From contig JH720381.1 in assembly GCA_000231825.2 (NCBI GenBank), forward strand, positions 23,167-46,593: a stretch of DNA of 23,427 nucleotides, given 5' to 3'. The DNA is from Tetrahymena elliotti 4EA. Lineage: Eukaryota > Ciliophora > Oligohymenophorea > Hymenostomatida > Tetrahymenidae. The translations under genes were made by a program, and so were the position numbers. Shown here in pieces: positions 10,173 to 22,100 of the stretch (positions are counted from its first letter, which is position 1; the number at the start of each line of letters is the position of its first letter). The notes beneath the pieces are model-generated. The model saw only the letters and a program-made list of their open reading frames with translations, made no database searches and was not told where the DNA came from.

Positions 10173-11707
10173 TGAGGTAAATTTTTTGTATATTTTATAT
10201 TACATTATTTTATGATCAAATCAAAATATGCTTATAAATATTCTAGACAAAACAAATGGATTTTATTTAAGTAAGTTAGCCTATTTAATTCTAAATAATT
10301 TCGGAAAAAGATAAAAATAGCTTGGAATCCATTCATTTTAGAACAACTAAAAGTTTTAATTTCTATTTATAAACCTCAAAAAGTTTTTTAGCAAAATATT
10401 ATGAATTTAGAAGCAAAAACCAAATAAGTGACTAACACTTTCACATTAAATAATATTTTCTCTTGATTTAATTTGTTCAATTTTATTGATTTATAATTTT
10501 TCTAATGAAAATAAATTTATTTTTAAATTTTTGTTTGATAATAGAAAATGAAAAATTTGTTAAATTTTATATAAATATATTGAGAAATTAAACAACAAAT
10601 TTTGAGTTCACTATCTTTGTATGGTGGCTTCCTGGAGTTATTATTTAAATTGATTGATATAAATTTTATTAAATATATTATTATATTTAGTATTTCTCTT
10701 TCTCATTATTAAAGCTTCAACACAACTTTATTATTAATTATTTTTATAATTTCAAAAAAATTGTGGAAATTTAGTATTAATTAAAAATAGAATCAATCTA
10801 TTAATTAATCATACAAAGATTCAATAATAATTGTCAAACTAAGAAATTGATTATTTTTAAAAGATGTTTTTTTTAGAAAAATTAAATAATTATCAAGACA
10901 TTATAAAATATTTTTAAAACAATAATAATTTTCTTAAATTTAATTCTACATTTTCAAAATTTATTTAGATTTCAAATATACTTTATATCAAAATATCTAT
11001 AACAAAGAATCAACTAAACTAACAAAAAAATTAAATTAAGATTAAACTCTAAACCAAATGTAATTTAAAAATGAGAACAACAACCATTTGTTGTCATCAA
11101 AATTTTTAAACTCAAAATGTAATTTTTTTAGATATTTTTATTTAAAAATACTCAGTTTTTGTGAAATAAAAGTCTTTTTATATAGTATTTTCTATTCTTT
11201 TCTTTTCTTTGAGCAAATATAGATAGCTTTTTGTAAAGTAATGAATTTAGTATGAAATGTGTTTAGTTGGATTAAATAAGACCTATTTTAAATATAAATA
11301 ATTTAGTTACTGTCTACTTCAAAAATAAATACTATAAATAATTAAGAATTTATTAGAAAATTTGGTAGACATAATAAGTTCAAATTTATATGAAAGTAAA
11401 TAGATATAAAAATTGGTTTTATTATGAAGTCTATTTAAGGACAGACTGAGAAGTAACTAAAAAAATGTATTCAGCTTTAAAGAGAAAGTGATATTAAGCT
11501 ATAAATTATATAAAACTGCTTTGAAGTATGAACTCTAAAATACTTTATTCAACAATAATCAATGAATAAACAAAGACTAAAATTTCTTTGCAAATAGAAT
11601 AGTAAAGCAATTAATAAAAGTGAGTCTATAATAAAGGCATTAACTAAAGTGTCTCAATTAAAAACAAAGATAGATACACCTCTACCAAGCCAAACGAATT
11701 TAATATG

Positions 11708-11738
11708 ATTTGTTTGTTTGTTTGCATGCTTGCTTGTT
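11708..11738. repeat. TTTG/CTTG tetranucleotide microsatellite
   Basis: Several TTTG units run into GCATGCTTGCTTG, a degenerate 4-bp microsatellite about 200 bp upstream of the importin start codon. Confidence 0.7.
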
Positions 11739-11930
11739 TTATTGATTAATTTATTCTATCTAAATTGTACTGCTTTATATTAAATATAAGTCTGCGAAAT
11801 CTTTGCCAAATATTTTAATAGCAAAAAATTTATTTATATTTAAAAAAAAAGATAAAAAAGAAATTTATAGATAAATTTTAGATCAAACAATCAAACACAT
11901 TAAAATTTAAGAGAAAAAGCATTTCAAGTT

Positions 11931-14900
11931 ATGTAAAGCAATAATCAATAGCAAGTTTAAATGCAAGAAGTCTTGCCAAATTTAGATGAGAATACTGTTT
12001 ATTAGTGTCTCGAAGCCATTCACAATGCTGCCAATGAGTCAATCAGAAAAAATGCAGATCAGTATTTGATGACTTTGGAGGAGCATCCTCAGTTTTCTTT
12101 AATATTGATTTCTATCTTCGAAAAGGCACAAGTAATCAATCAATCATCAATCAAATAAACAAAAAGCAAAAACAAATCAATTTTCATCCAAATAGTTTCT
12201 CTGTTTATTTTTTCGTTGGGCATTTCTTTTTGTAAGATTTTCTTCTCCATGTAAAAATCGTTGAAATATCTATCTTATGTCTGTTTATGAGTTTATTTTC
12301 CATGGTCATCTAATCTAATTCAGATATTTTGAATTCAATCAAGAACTTTTTGTATTTGTTTCTAGCAAAAATAAGTGAGTAAATAAATATCTAAACTGAG
12401 TCTGGTTCAAGTTTTAAAGGAAGAGGGAAAAACTTGAATTAGATCAGTAATGAGGGAAATGCAAAAATAAATTGAAAATGATGAAATAAACAAAGAAGCT
12501 GGATGAAATTGATTGGAAAAGTTATTAATTTTGTTAAAAATAATTATTATTAATAGGTAGAAAAATTAAAATTGACAGCATTAATGTATCTCAAAAATAT
12601 CATTAAGAGATATTGGTCAGCAAGATCCTTAATAAAGAAGAAAGGTAAACTAAAAACAAATCACTTCAATGGGCAAAATCATAGTGTTAAATTAAAAAGG
12701 GAAGTTGTAATCGTTTTACGCTAAGCATTCAAAAAAATAAACAAAAAAATAAATAAATAATAAATTCGGTTTTGATAGAATTAAATATAATCTATTAAAA
12801 GATTATATCTCACAAATTAAATAAGATTTATTTCGAATAAACAATAGAATTTACTTATTTTTCTGTATCTTTAATCATCCATCATTCAACTTTAAAACCA
12901 TAAACAATCTTTTCTTTTGCTTTATTAATAATTAATAAAAGTCATATAATTACATTAGTATAAGCCATTATAAACAAAAGATTTTATTAAAGAATATCTA
13001 AGCAAACAATTTTAAGAAATTTATTTACAAATATGAGAAAAGATTACTATTTAAAAGACAATGTTTTATGGTTTGAATAAGATAAAATTAGGCCATTTAA
13101 GCAAAATAAAATTAAAATTGCTTAAAAATTAATAAATTCTTAAGCAAGCAAGATAAAGGCAATATCAAAGTGAGTAAAAGAGATTATACTTGAGATCTCA
13201 ATAATTAAAAATTAGAAGTATTCCATTTCAAAATAAAAGAAAAGATTAATTTTAAGCATCCTTAGGGATTGTTTTAAAATTCTGAATTAAGTAAATTTTA
13301 AAAAATATCAAAGCCAAGCTTTATAGATGATACAGAAGAAATCAACTCAAAATAAATGAAAATATTAAATCTATAATTATTAAGCATTGTTATACATTAA
13401 TTTATTTTTAAACTAGGTCATTTTAGCATGAAAATGTAATAAATGTTTAATAAAGTATGATGAATTTCAAAGATAAATTATTTTATTTAAAATGCAATTG
13501 AATAGCAAATAAAGTGTTTTTTTTGTTAAAGATTTTGATGATTTGTAAATTTAGAATAAAACGCAAATCATAAAGGAACTTCCTTTCATTAAAATAATAG
13601 ATAAGATTAACAAAAAATGTTGATTTAATATATTGATAAAGGATTTAATGAAATTATTTATTAAAATTGCCTAAAATAGAATATTAATTAGAATAACTTT
13701 ATTAAAATAGAATATTAATTAGAATAATTTTATTAAAATAGAATGTCCTTTCCCTGAGTAAAATAAGACATAGATTCGTTAATACTTTGTGAACTTACTT
13801 TAGAAGATAAATAACAGAAGTGTTAGGAAGCACATAGATGCTTGTATTAGTTTAATTATTTAAAACGAGAATCCTAACTGTTTCCCTTAAATAATTGAGT
13901 ACATTTAAAGTTCATTGACTACTTTACTTCAAGTTTTGAAGCAAGGAAACATTGAAATTTTGAATAATCAAGACACTTTCAATTTACTCAAAACTTGCAA
14001 GATTGTTTTGAGATAATTCTCCAAAAAGCCTATAAACAATCAATAGCCCAACCCAGTCCACCAAAGCAATTTGGAGTTGGTATTTACCATTTGGGAGATG
14101 ATCAATAATTACACATAGCAAGCAATCAACAATAAAAATATCAACTAATTTTAATTATTCACAAGCATTTCAATTGCTTTCGACAAAATGCTCTGCTTCT
14201 CTATCTGCAGCTAATCCACTGAAACTTAATTCAAGTAAATTTTAAATCTTTTTTAGTCTAAAAAAAATGATATTTTGAATCAAATTTTAGATGAAAATTT
14301 TGATAATAAATTTGAAATAATTTTTTCTTTTAAAAAAAGTGAGGCTATTGGATAGATCATAAATTAAATAATTTAAAAATTGGGATCAACTATTGATTTA
14401 ATTAGAAATATTGGTGATAATGAAGATTTAAAGGAGTTGCTTTTGAAACAGATTAAAGCCATTACAATTAATACCATTTCTATTTAAATTAAATTACCTC
14501 TTGCTTTCTAATAAGTTTTATCTACTTACATTAGCATCGTTGAGAAATTAATTTATTCTTTTGATTCACTTGAAGAAGAAAATTTATTAAAGTGTGGTCT
14601 TCTTGCCATGTTCAGAATTTTGAATCAATTTGCTTACTATGCCAATCCTGAATTATATCAGAAAAACATCTAAAAGAATAAAGTCATTCAATACACTTAA
14701 CCTTAAATCTAATGTTAAACAGCTTTCTATTCATTCTTCACAGCTAAAAAAATTGAAGAAATTCTCAACTATTTGATCCAAAAGATCCTTCCATACAATT
14801 TCCAATAAATGAACGAACTCTCCAAGAATGATGATATCATTGAAAAAGGTAAACTTTCACCAAAGATAAACAGCAAATTATTTATTTTATCAACAAAAAA

Positions 14901-17204
14901 GATGATGAAAATTATATGGATGATGCAGTCAATGAAATCGATAACTCATTATACAGCATAACTATGTGCATGACTGAACATGTCCTCCAACGTTTTGCTG
15001 AAAGATGTTTAATTCTCTTAAAGGACCTCATGTCTTAATTACAATAATGTAACTTTAACAAACAAACCAAATGTTTATCTAATTTTTTATTCTAAATCTA
15101 AAAGCTAATTTCACTAACGTCTCAAGTGATATCTAAGAAAGTATTTTCTCTATCATGGGTTTAGTTCCTAAGGTCTGCAAGAAAAACAACATAAATCCTA
15201 ATAACTTATTCGATTTCGTTGGTTTATTAAGATATTTATACAACAATTAAAAACAAATGAATTTCGCTGCAAGACGTATTCCTATTTTAGTCACCAGATG
15301 GATTGAATATCTTCCATGTAATTCTTTTAAAAACAAATAAATATTCTTCAGATCTTTCTCTTTCTTATTTTCATTTCATTTATTTTTGGATTACAAATTT
15401 ATTTGTCATTTGCTAGCTTTTAAGTTAAAAACTGAAATTCATTTTTTTAATTTTAAAAAATAGAAAATATTTAAATTGAAATTGCTGGAATCGTAAGCCA
15501 AATTATTTATGATCATTAAGAACCTTATATTCGTTATGAATGTTGCATGTGCTTATCTGAAATTATCAAAACTGAGGCTAACTTAGATTACTCTGTTATG
15601 ATTGATAAGATTGCTCCTATTATTGTTCAACTGTTCACATGCTTTGAAGTTGCTAATGTCCTCTGGCGTTTAATTTCCTTCTTGTAAAATATATTGAAGA
15701 AGTGCCAAGCTGAAAATCAACATTAACAACTTTTACAAGTTCTTTAAAATTCTTAATTAAATGTAATTCTTAATACAGACAGTGAATTATTAAAGGGAGC
15801 TCTTGCTGATATGTTCATTGATTTAATTGTTTTCTTCCCTCCCAATACTCCTCTTCAACCCATTTACAAGCTTGCTATATAATTTATTGACAACTGCCTT
15901 TCAGTAATTAATTCTAATCAAAAACCAATTAAAATCTAAATAATTTTTAAAAATATTTTTAGAAACGTAATTTGGAAATTCAAACCCTTAAGTTATGGTA
16001 TTTCCTCTCTAAAGAATACTCTTCAATTTAACAATTAGATGACCCTATGAAGAATCTTCTTTTTGTAAAATCTTAATTTATAAAATTAACTAAAACCATA
16101 TCAACAATAAAATAAAATAGAAATACATTCCTATTTTGTCTAAATCTGAATAAGATGAAGAAATCATTGTTAAAGCTCTTTCTATCATTGAAGAATATAT
16201 TTTATTGGAATTCGTTCCCTTAAATTCATCAGAAATTCTCGATTACATTGAAAAGACCTACGTTATTGCCAAAAACTTCGAAGCCGAAGATTGCATCGAA
16301 GAATGCTTAAACATAAAGACTCAAGCTTTAAATCTTTTAGGTACATCTATCTTAATCATGTTAAATAGATAAGAATAAAACATTTTAGGCAGCTTAGAAG
16401 TAATTGATTTTTTAATTTAATCTATTTGTTATTAAACATATTATTTTAATTCTATTTACAGAAAGTTATGAAGCTTTTAATTATTGACTTATCTAACACT
16501 AACATTGATAAAACTAATTAAGCAGTTCCTAGCTATCGTGCTATCCTCTAAACTATTTTCAACAGATTCTTAATCGAAAACTTTGCAGCCATGGTCGAAT
16601 TCATTAAATGTAAATTTGAATAAACATTCATTTTTCTAATGAATATTTTTGAAAACAAATAAATAATTTTTAAATTTTAATATTTAAAAAGAATGTGGCA
16701 TGAATATTGATGCCTTCATGGAAACATGGTTCTTAAACATGGAATTCACAGAATCTAGAAATACTTCAAAAATTAATACTATTGCTGTTTTAACAATCTT
16801 GCCACACATTTCTCTTTAGATGTTCTCTAAATATTTCGGATATGCCCTTAAAAGAATGTTACCTGATATCCATTCATACTTAGATTTGCTCGCTGGTAAC
16901 TCAAAGATTGAAAAAATTTAAAATACATTTGCAGTAAGATCCCGTAAAGATGAAAAAGTAGCCTCTGCTCGTAAGAAAGCTTTAAGACAAACCTAGTTAT
17001 ATGAAAATGTTAATTTAGTTCAATTCTTCAAGACCCAAATTCAAGTAAAATTGCAAAAATAAAAATAACTCTTTATTAATAATTAATTCTTAATATAAAA
17101 AGACTGCATTCCAAAGTTTCAATATAAGTTCTAATGATTTAACTGTTCTAATTTAAGACTAAGGAAGAATAGAATAATTCTTAAATATTATTAACTCTAA
17201 CTGA
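11931..17204 (+). CDS. IPO11: Importin-11-like nuclear transport receptor (karyopherin beta family)
   Basis: Importin-beta-type carrier that binds cargo in the cytoplasm, crosses the nuclear pore and releases it on RanGTP. Eleven exons: 11931-12131, 12557-12644, 13742-14848, 14902-15048, 15105-15317, 15464-15903, 15963-16064, 16121-16399, 16462-16609, 16692-17044, 17103-17204. All joins are GT-AG and keep frame, giving 1059 aa and TGA (human importin-11 is about 975 aa). The N-terminal importin-beta domain is seen as IRKNADQYLMTLEEHPQF and LMYLKNIIKRYW, matching the importin-11/Kap120 'YFK..IDRYW' motif. Helical HEAT repeats follow, for example MNFAARRIPILVTRWIEYLP and RYECCMCLSEIIKTE. The C-terminus (YENVNLVQFFKTQ, then a helix ending IEQFLNIINSN) matches the importin-11 tail. 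An ATG at 11961, also in frame, has a comparable context and gives a length closer to the family; the longer start adds a Gln-rich tip. Introns 1 and 2 (425 and 1097 nt) are far longer than the others (53-146 nt). Confidence 0.88.
13677..13741 (+). repeat. 31-bp tandem repeat at the 3' end of importin intron 2
   Basis: The block from TAG at 13677 recurs with a period of 31 bp (TAG at 13677, 13708 and 13739): two nearly identical full units and the start of a third. Each boundary carries AAAATAG followed by AAT, so the intron's acceptor sequence exists in three copies. Only the last one (AG at 13740-13741) keeps the reading frame into exon 3; using either upstream copy adds 31 or 62 nt and shifts the frame. 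Confidence 0.85.
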
Positions 17205-17810
17205 TTTATCTGAAATATTCTATTTATTATATCAATTTATTATTTTAATTTATATCCATCCTATTAAATTAGTACACATCTATATATTCTTTATACATTT
17301 CATCCATTTTTCTTATATTCAATTATTATATCTACTTATTTTATTTCAATTCCTTATTTATTCTCTCTAATTACTCTATTTAATTTCATCAATTTCTACA
17401 AATTTTTCTATAAAACACAAATTTTATCCCATATTTTATCAATTTCATTTGCTTTATTTATTTGCTAAAGAATTTGATTGATTTTTTTTCCTCTTTCTAT
17501 TAATTTCGAAGCTAAATTAAATTCCATTAATTTAATTTATCAAAATGTAAATGCTCATTAATTAAGGCCAGGACAATTTATCTAACAAGAAAGTGTCTTA
17601 CTTCAAAAAATTATTCAAAAAAACAAATTTTTTTCAAGATTTGGGTCTTAATTAACCAGCATTTACAGTATATAGAAACTGGTCTGTCTTTTCGTCATAA
17701 ATCTGCAAGAAAATCAAATATAATTGTTGTGTAATAAAGAAATTTGTAAATATTTAGAGATATTCTAATAAATAGATAATTTAGATAATTTTTGTAATAC
17801 AAAATCCTAA
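17205..17810. other. Spacer between importin and GTPase genes
   Basis: An A+T-rich 3' region of the importin gene (17205-17540) with long T/C-rich runs and no gene. From 17545 an ATG opens a ciliate-code frame, described separately. Confidence 0.5.
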
Positions 17811-17970
17811 ATGGAGAATACAATAGATTAAGTCAGCACTATTAAATGTACTTTAATAGGAGACTTTTCTGTTGGGAAATCAAGTATTTTTTAAAGTTAT
17901 TTTTCGGATAAATTTCAAAACGAAACAAATCTCTCAATCAAGAATTTGCAAATTGTAATAATTAATTTGA
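17545..17970 (+). CDS. Doubtful small ORF upstream of the GTPase
   Basis: With the ciliate code, an ATG at 17545 (preceded by CAAA) opens 141 codons to TGA at 17968-17970. The first 60 or so codons look somewhat more coding-like than the surroundings (GGC, CAG, GTG, TAC, TTC used; peptide start MQMLINQGQDNLSNKKVSYF). The frame overlaps GTPase exon 1 in a different frame, so at most its 5' part could be real. It might be a small gene, a 5' exon of the GTPase joined by an intron I could not place on canonical sites, or chance. No family is recognised. Confidence 0.15.
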
Positions 17971-18400
17971 AATCTATTTACTTTATTAAAATCACTTACA
18001 AAAGGGAATGAAAAAAATAAAAATTATGTTTTGGGACTTATGTTCATTCAGTAGGAAGAAAACAATAAAAAATGATTTTTATGAAGATATTTCTACATTT
18101 ATTTGTGAATAAATTTCTGCATATATTCTTGTTTATGATATTACACAAAGACAATCGTTTGAATGCCTCTCTTAAATGTATTAAGAATACTCAAAAAAAA
18201 GTATCAAAAATGCTATTTTTGTTCTTGTAGGAAATAAATAAGACTTAAGCGAGTTAAGGACTGTCTCATTTAAAGAAGGATAAGAATTAGCTTAGTAATT
18301 AGGATTGTCCTTCTTTGAAGTTTCTTCTTATACGGGCTATTAAGTGAATAAAGTATTTGAATTTATTATTGATTAAATACTTAATTAAGGTTATGATTGA
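17811..18400 (+). CDS. Atypical Rab/Ras-like small GTPase
   Basis: Two exons, 17811-17954 and 18005-18400, around a 50-nt GT-AG intron; 179 aa, stop TGA. The fold is that of a Ras-superfamily GTPase as used in vesicle traffic. G1/P-loop GDFSVGKSS (17-25) is intact. The switch I Thr position is probably Ser42 (LSIK). After the intron, IMFWDLCS (55-62) stands where WDTAG (DxxGQ) is expected, so the Gly and the catalytic Gln are missing. G4 GNKQDL is intact (TAA read as Gln), and VSSY replaces the SAK of G5. The protein ends NQGYD, with no C-terminal Cys for prenylation. Guanine-nucleotide binding looks possible, but GTP hydrolysis and normal membrane anchoring look unlikely. The gene lies 606 bp downstream of the importin gene on the same strand. 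A 5' exon adding an N-terminal extension cannot be excluded, because the frame stays open upstream of the ATG. Confidence 0.82.
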
Positions 18401-19102
18401 AAACTTCTTAAAGTAGAACAAATTAATTTTTATGGATTTACTGATTAATAATCTTCTATTTATTTATTTACTTACATGTATACATTTTAGGTTTTTTTCC
18501 ATAAAGAAATTTTAATTAAATTACATTCTATGAAAATGATTATTTTATCAAGAAAAATGTGAGCAAGTAAATTCTTTACAAATAATCACTCTAACTTCTT
18601 TATTTTTCCACTCAGTTCATTAAAATATTTCCTTTTAATATCTTATCTAGCCCATAACTGTTACTACTTACTTGCTTCAAAACAACACTTTTCTTCTTAT
18701 ACTTTTATATTGTGTATTTGTTATGTTTTCAAAATACCAAAATCGATGTAATTTCTGATTTAAATACTAAATCAATAAAAATTTTTAATATTCATATTAT
18801 GTAGAAAAGTTATTAGATTTTTTGTCTGAACTTTAACATTTCAAAATAGATTTTCTTTCATTATTAAGAAATAAAAATACAAAATTAGAAAAAGATAGGA
18901 AAATATTTTTGATTTAACAATAGTTAATTATAAAAAATAATATTTTTTTTGTGTCAAAAATGAATTTAAAATTAAAATAATAAGTGAAGTAGGTTGTAAC
19001 TTTTCTTAAAAATAATAATATAAATGTTTAACAGAGAATTGATTAATATAAAGTAGAAAAAAGGCTATTATGTTGATTTATTTTTCATTCGTTTTCAATA
19101 GT
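18401..19102. other. Spacer between convergent GTPase and MCM8 genes
   Basis: The 702 bp between two 3' ends, A+T-rich, with no recognisable gene or RNA. Presumably it holds both polyadenylation sites; no clear signal could be assigned. Confidence 0.5.
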
Positions 19103-22100
19103 TCAATAATTTCTTTTTGCTGCTAATTCATAGTTTTTATTTCCTCTAAAAATAAGCATAGATTGATGGTTTAATTTTTAGATAAATTCACTGAAATCTC
19201 CTACATTCATGTTAATGCTCTTAGCTATTGTTGTTAAATCGTTATATGAGAATTAGTATGATCCTTTGATTGAGGCTTCTTATTGGAGTCTTTCTAAGAA
19301 AACTTTTGTTTATTTCATTACACTTAGGCTTCCAATATTATTTGGATTTATATTTTTTAACCCTTTATTAACCTAAAGAGAGGTTCCTCCAGCTCCACGA
19401 GCATAATTTAAATCTTCAAGTGAGTCAAATAAACTTTCTTGCATAAGCTCAACAACTTCCTTTTTTTATTTTATATTTAATTTTAAATTTATATTGACCC
19501 AAAAAATATTCTAAAATATACTAATGCATCTTTTTTTGTAACTATATCTCTACATTCAATTTTAGCACGAGCTTATGAAAGTCTTACAAGCGATTCTAAT
19601 TATCTGTTTGTGATCGGAATAGAAGAAGTATTGAAATGAGATTCTCTCAAAGTTAAATAAAATTCCTTTATAATATCAGCAGCTTCTCTACTTAATCTTT
19701 AATATTTATACAATTAATTATAGCAAAAGTATATATGTCAAAAAATTATTTACACTGGCTAAACAAACTTCTTCACATAAGAAATGTATTTTCTCATAAT
19801 TCCAGGAGAAAGAATTAAATTTTCTGTAACTTCAGCACACTCAGCTTATAACTTTTCTGTTAAAGAACCATATTCGTTATCCTACATGTATTATGGCTAC
19901 TTCTAAACCAATTATCCCATTTCATCTTTCTTTCTTTTTCTTGAATGCAACTTTTTATTAAAATTAAATTTTATTTTCGAATAAATGCCTCTTTGATTAT
20001 ATTATTTTTTTAAACAAACAAAATATGATCTTTTTAAATTAAATTTATTTGATAAAAATTGTTTCAATATTAATTTAAACTTTAAGTTAGAATTAGTTTT
20101 GATTTGTTCACTAAATAATCAAAAATTTTAATTTGTAAGAACTTGAAAAATAATTTATTTCAAAATTAAGTAATAATTTTCTTAAAATTGGTGATGATGG
20201 AATTAAATTAATTTTCTTCATAAATCTGTTTTAAAATTAACTTAAAATTTTTAATTTAATTTAAATTAGTAAATTATTTAGTGTCAAATTTCCTGTTAAA
20301 AAAAGAAAAATGAGAATGAGAATGATTAATTAACAATGAAACTTAAATTTTATTTTGTTCAAGCACATTTATTTATTTCTCAGTTTTATTTTTTAAAATT
20401 TATTTTAAGATAACTTTTTAATGAAAATTTGTATGAGTTATTTATTTTAAATGTCAACTAAATACTTTAAAATTTAGTTTTAAAAAATTAAATTTTAATT
20501 AGAATTAATAATTGGATTGAATTTCCTTGTTGAATTTAATTTAAAGAAAAATGAACACATTTTAGAAATAAATAAAATACCTTCATAATATGCTCTGATA
20601 GTTTTTGATCTCTCATAGGATCAGGAGTATCTAAGAGAAGGAAAATTAAATCAAATCTTGAAAGAATGGCATTGTTAATTTTGATATTGTCTTTGATTTA
20701 TTTTGATTTACTTTTTTTAAAAAAAAAATATATATTTATTTTTGTTGATTTTCTTATAAATTTACTTATAGTGACCTTCTTTAGGATTAGCTGAGGCTAT
20801 GATAGTAGCTCTAGATTGAAGGGAACATAAGACACCACTTTTAGCTAATGAGACTGTCTATTGTTCCATAGCTTCTAATAAGACATAATGATCTGCAGAC
20901 ATTTTATCAAATTCATCAATACAGCAAACACCTTAATCACTGAGAATAAGAGCGCCAGCTTCTAATGTGCTTTCTCCAGTAACAGGATCCTTAGTTACGG
21001 TGACAGTTAAACCTGCATTTGAAGAGCTACTTCCACAAGTATAAATAGATCTTGTTGTAATATTTGCTAAAAATTTCAACAATTGAGATTTACCTTTTTT
21101 TATTCATTCAAAAAATAAATAAAGTAAAATAATTATAAAATAATACCTAAACCAGGGTCACCAATCAAAAGAACATGACAATCACTTCTAAATCTATATT
21201 TTAAGTCAATAAATTTTTATTAAACAAATAACAACTAAGAAATAAACAAAGTAGTACGATATCTTATTGTCATCAGCAAATGGATTAGAAATACCTTAAA
21301 GTTCATTAACTGGAGCTCCACCTAAAATAGATAATAAAAGCCCTGCTTTCACAAGTTCATGTCCAAAAATAGTTGGACAAACTGATTTGACAAGCCTTGG
21401 AAATATGCGAGGATCATCACTTAAAGTCTATGCCATAATAATATCTTCTTCAGAAAATTCTTCTTCATCTTCATTTAATAGTTTATTTTCATTCTTAGAA
21501 TTAGTCAAGCAATTCACATCCATGACATTTGTTTATAAACCAATTGTTTTTTTGCCTTATTCTTTTTATTTAAAATACAAAAATATATTTTCTAATCTTA
21601 ATTCAAAGAAAAAAAAGATGAAACATATTTTATCTGTCATACAATAATCCTTTTCAGAAATGTATCAAAAAGAAAACATTTTCATTTTTGTATTAAATTT
21701 GATAAGAAAGATAAAAAAATTATACAGCTTAAATCTGCTGCTTCAGTTCTTAGCAATCCTGATACAGTGACAATATCTCCATTAATAGTAGTGTTAACAA
21801 GGTTATCTCTTAATTCACATTCTAAAGTACGAGGAACTCTTCCACTTCCTTTGTCATCTTCTTCTATTTCTTAGAGTTTGATTCTTTAATACAAACTTGC
21901 TTTGGCTCTCGTTTTATCTGGATTAAATTTAGTTCCTTTACATTTTGCATTCAAGCATTTTGTAGGTTGGGAGTAGATACCATAAAGGAATTTAATTACT
22001 TAATTTTATTTACAATCAAGACACTGAAAAGTCATTTCATTAATCATGACTTAAACAGGTGAAGTTTTCAATACGACTCCCTTAACTTAAAGATATCTAT

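Larger units (their letters stand above)
9509..11930. other. Long divergent intergenic region
   Basis: About 2.4 kb separating the minus-strand DJ-1-like gene from the plus-strand importin gene, so it should contain both promoters. I see no gene. Notable items are a small, relatively G+C-rich imperfect hairpin near 10150-10172 (TCAGC/GCTGA arms) and a run of TTTG/CTTG tetranucleotide repeats at about 11708-11738. No specific promoter element can be assigned. Confidence 0.5.

Noticed and set aside
12617..12650. Possible frameshift in importin exon 2 (an alternative frame reads ILNKEER, similar to the family's LSEEEK motif)
   Set aside because: Splicing 12644 to 13742 keeps the frame and supplies an equivalent segment (FPEQNKTQIRQYF) in the proper place, so no frameshift is needed.
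13677..13741. CRISPR-like array
   Set aside because: Only about two full units of a 31-bp tandem repeat without spacers, inside a eukaryotic intron.
21387..21647. Standard-code plus-strand ORF of 86 codons
   Set aside because: Antisense to MCM8 exon 3, which has strong MCM8 similarity in the opposite direction.
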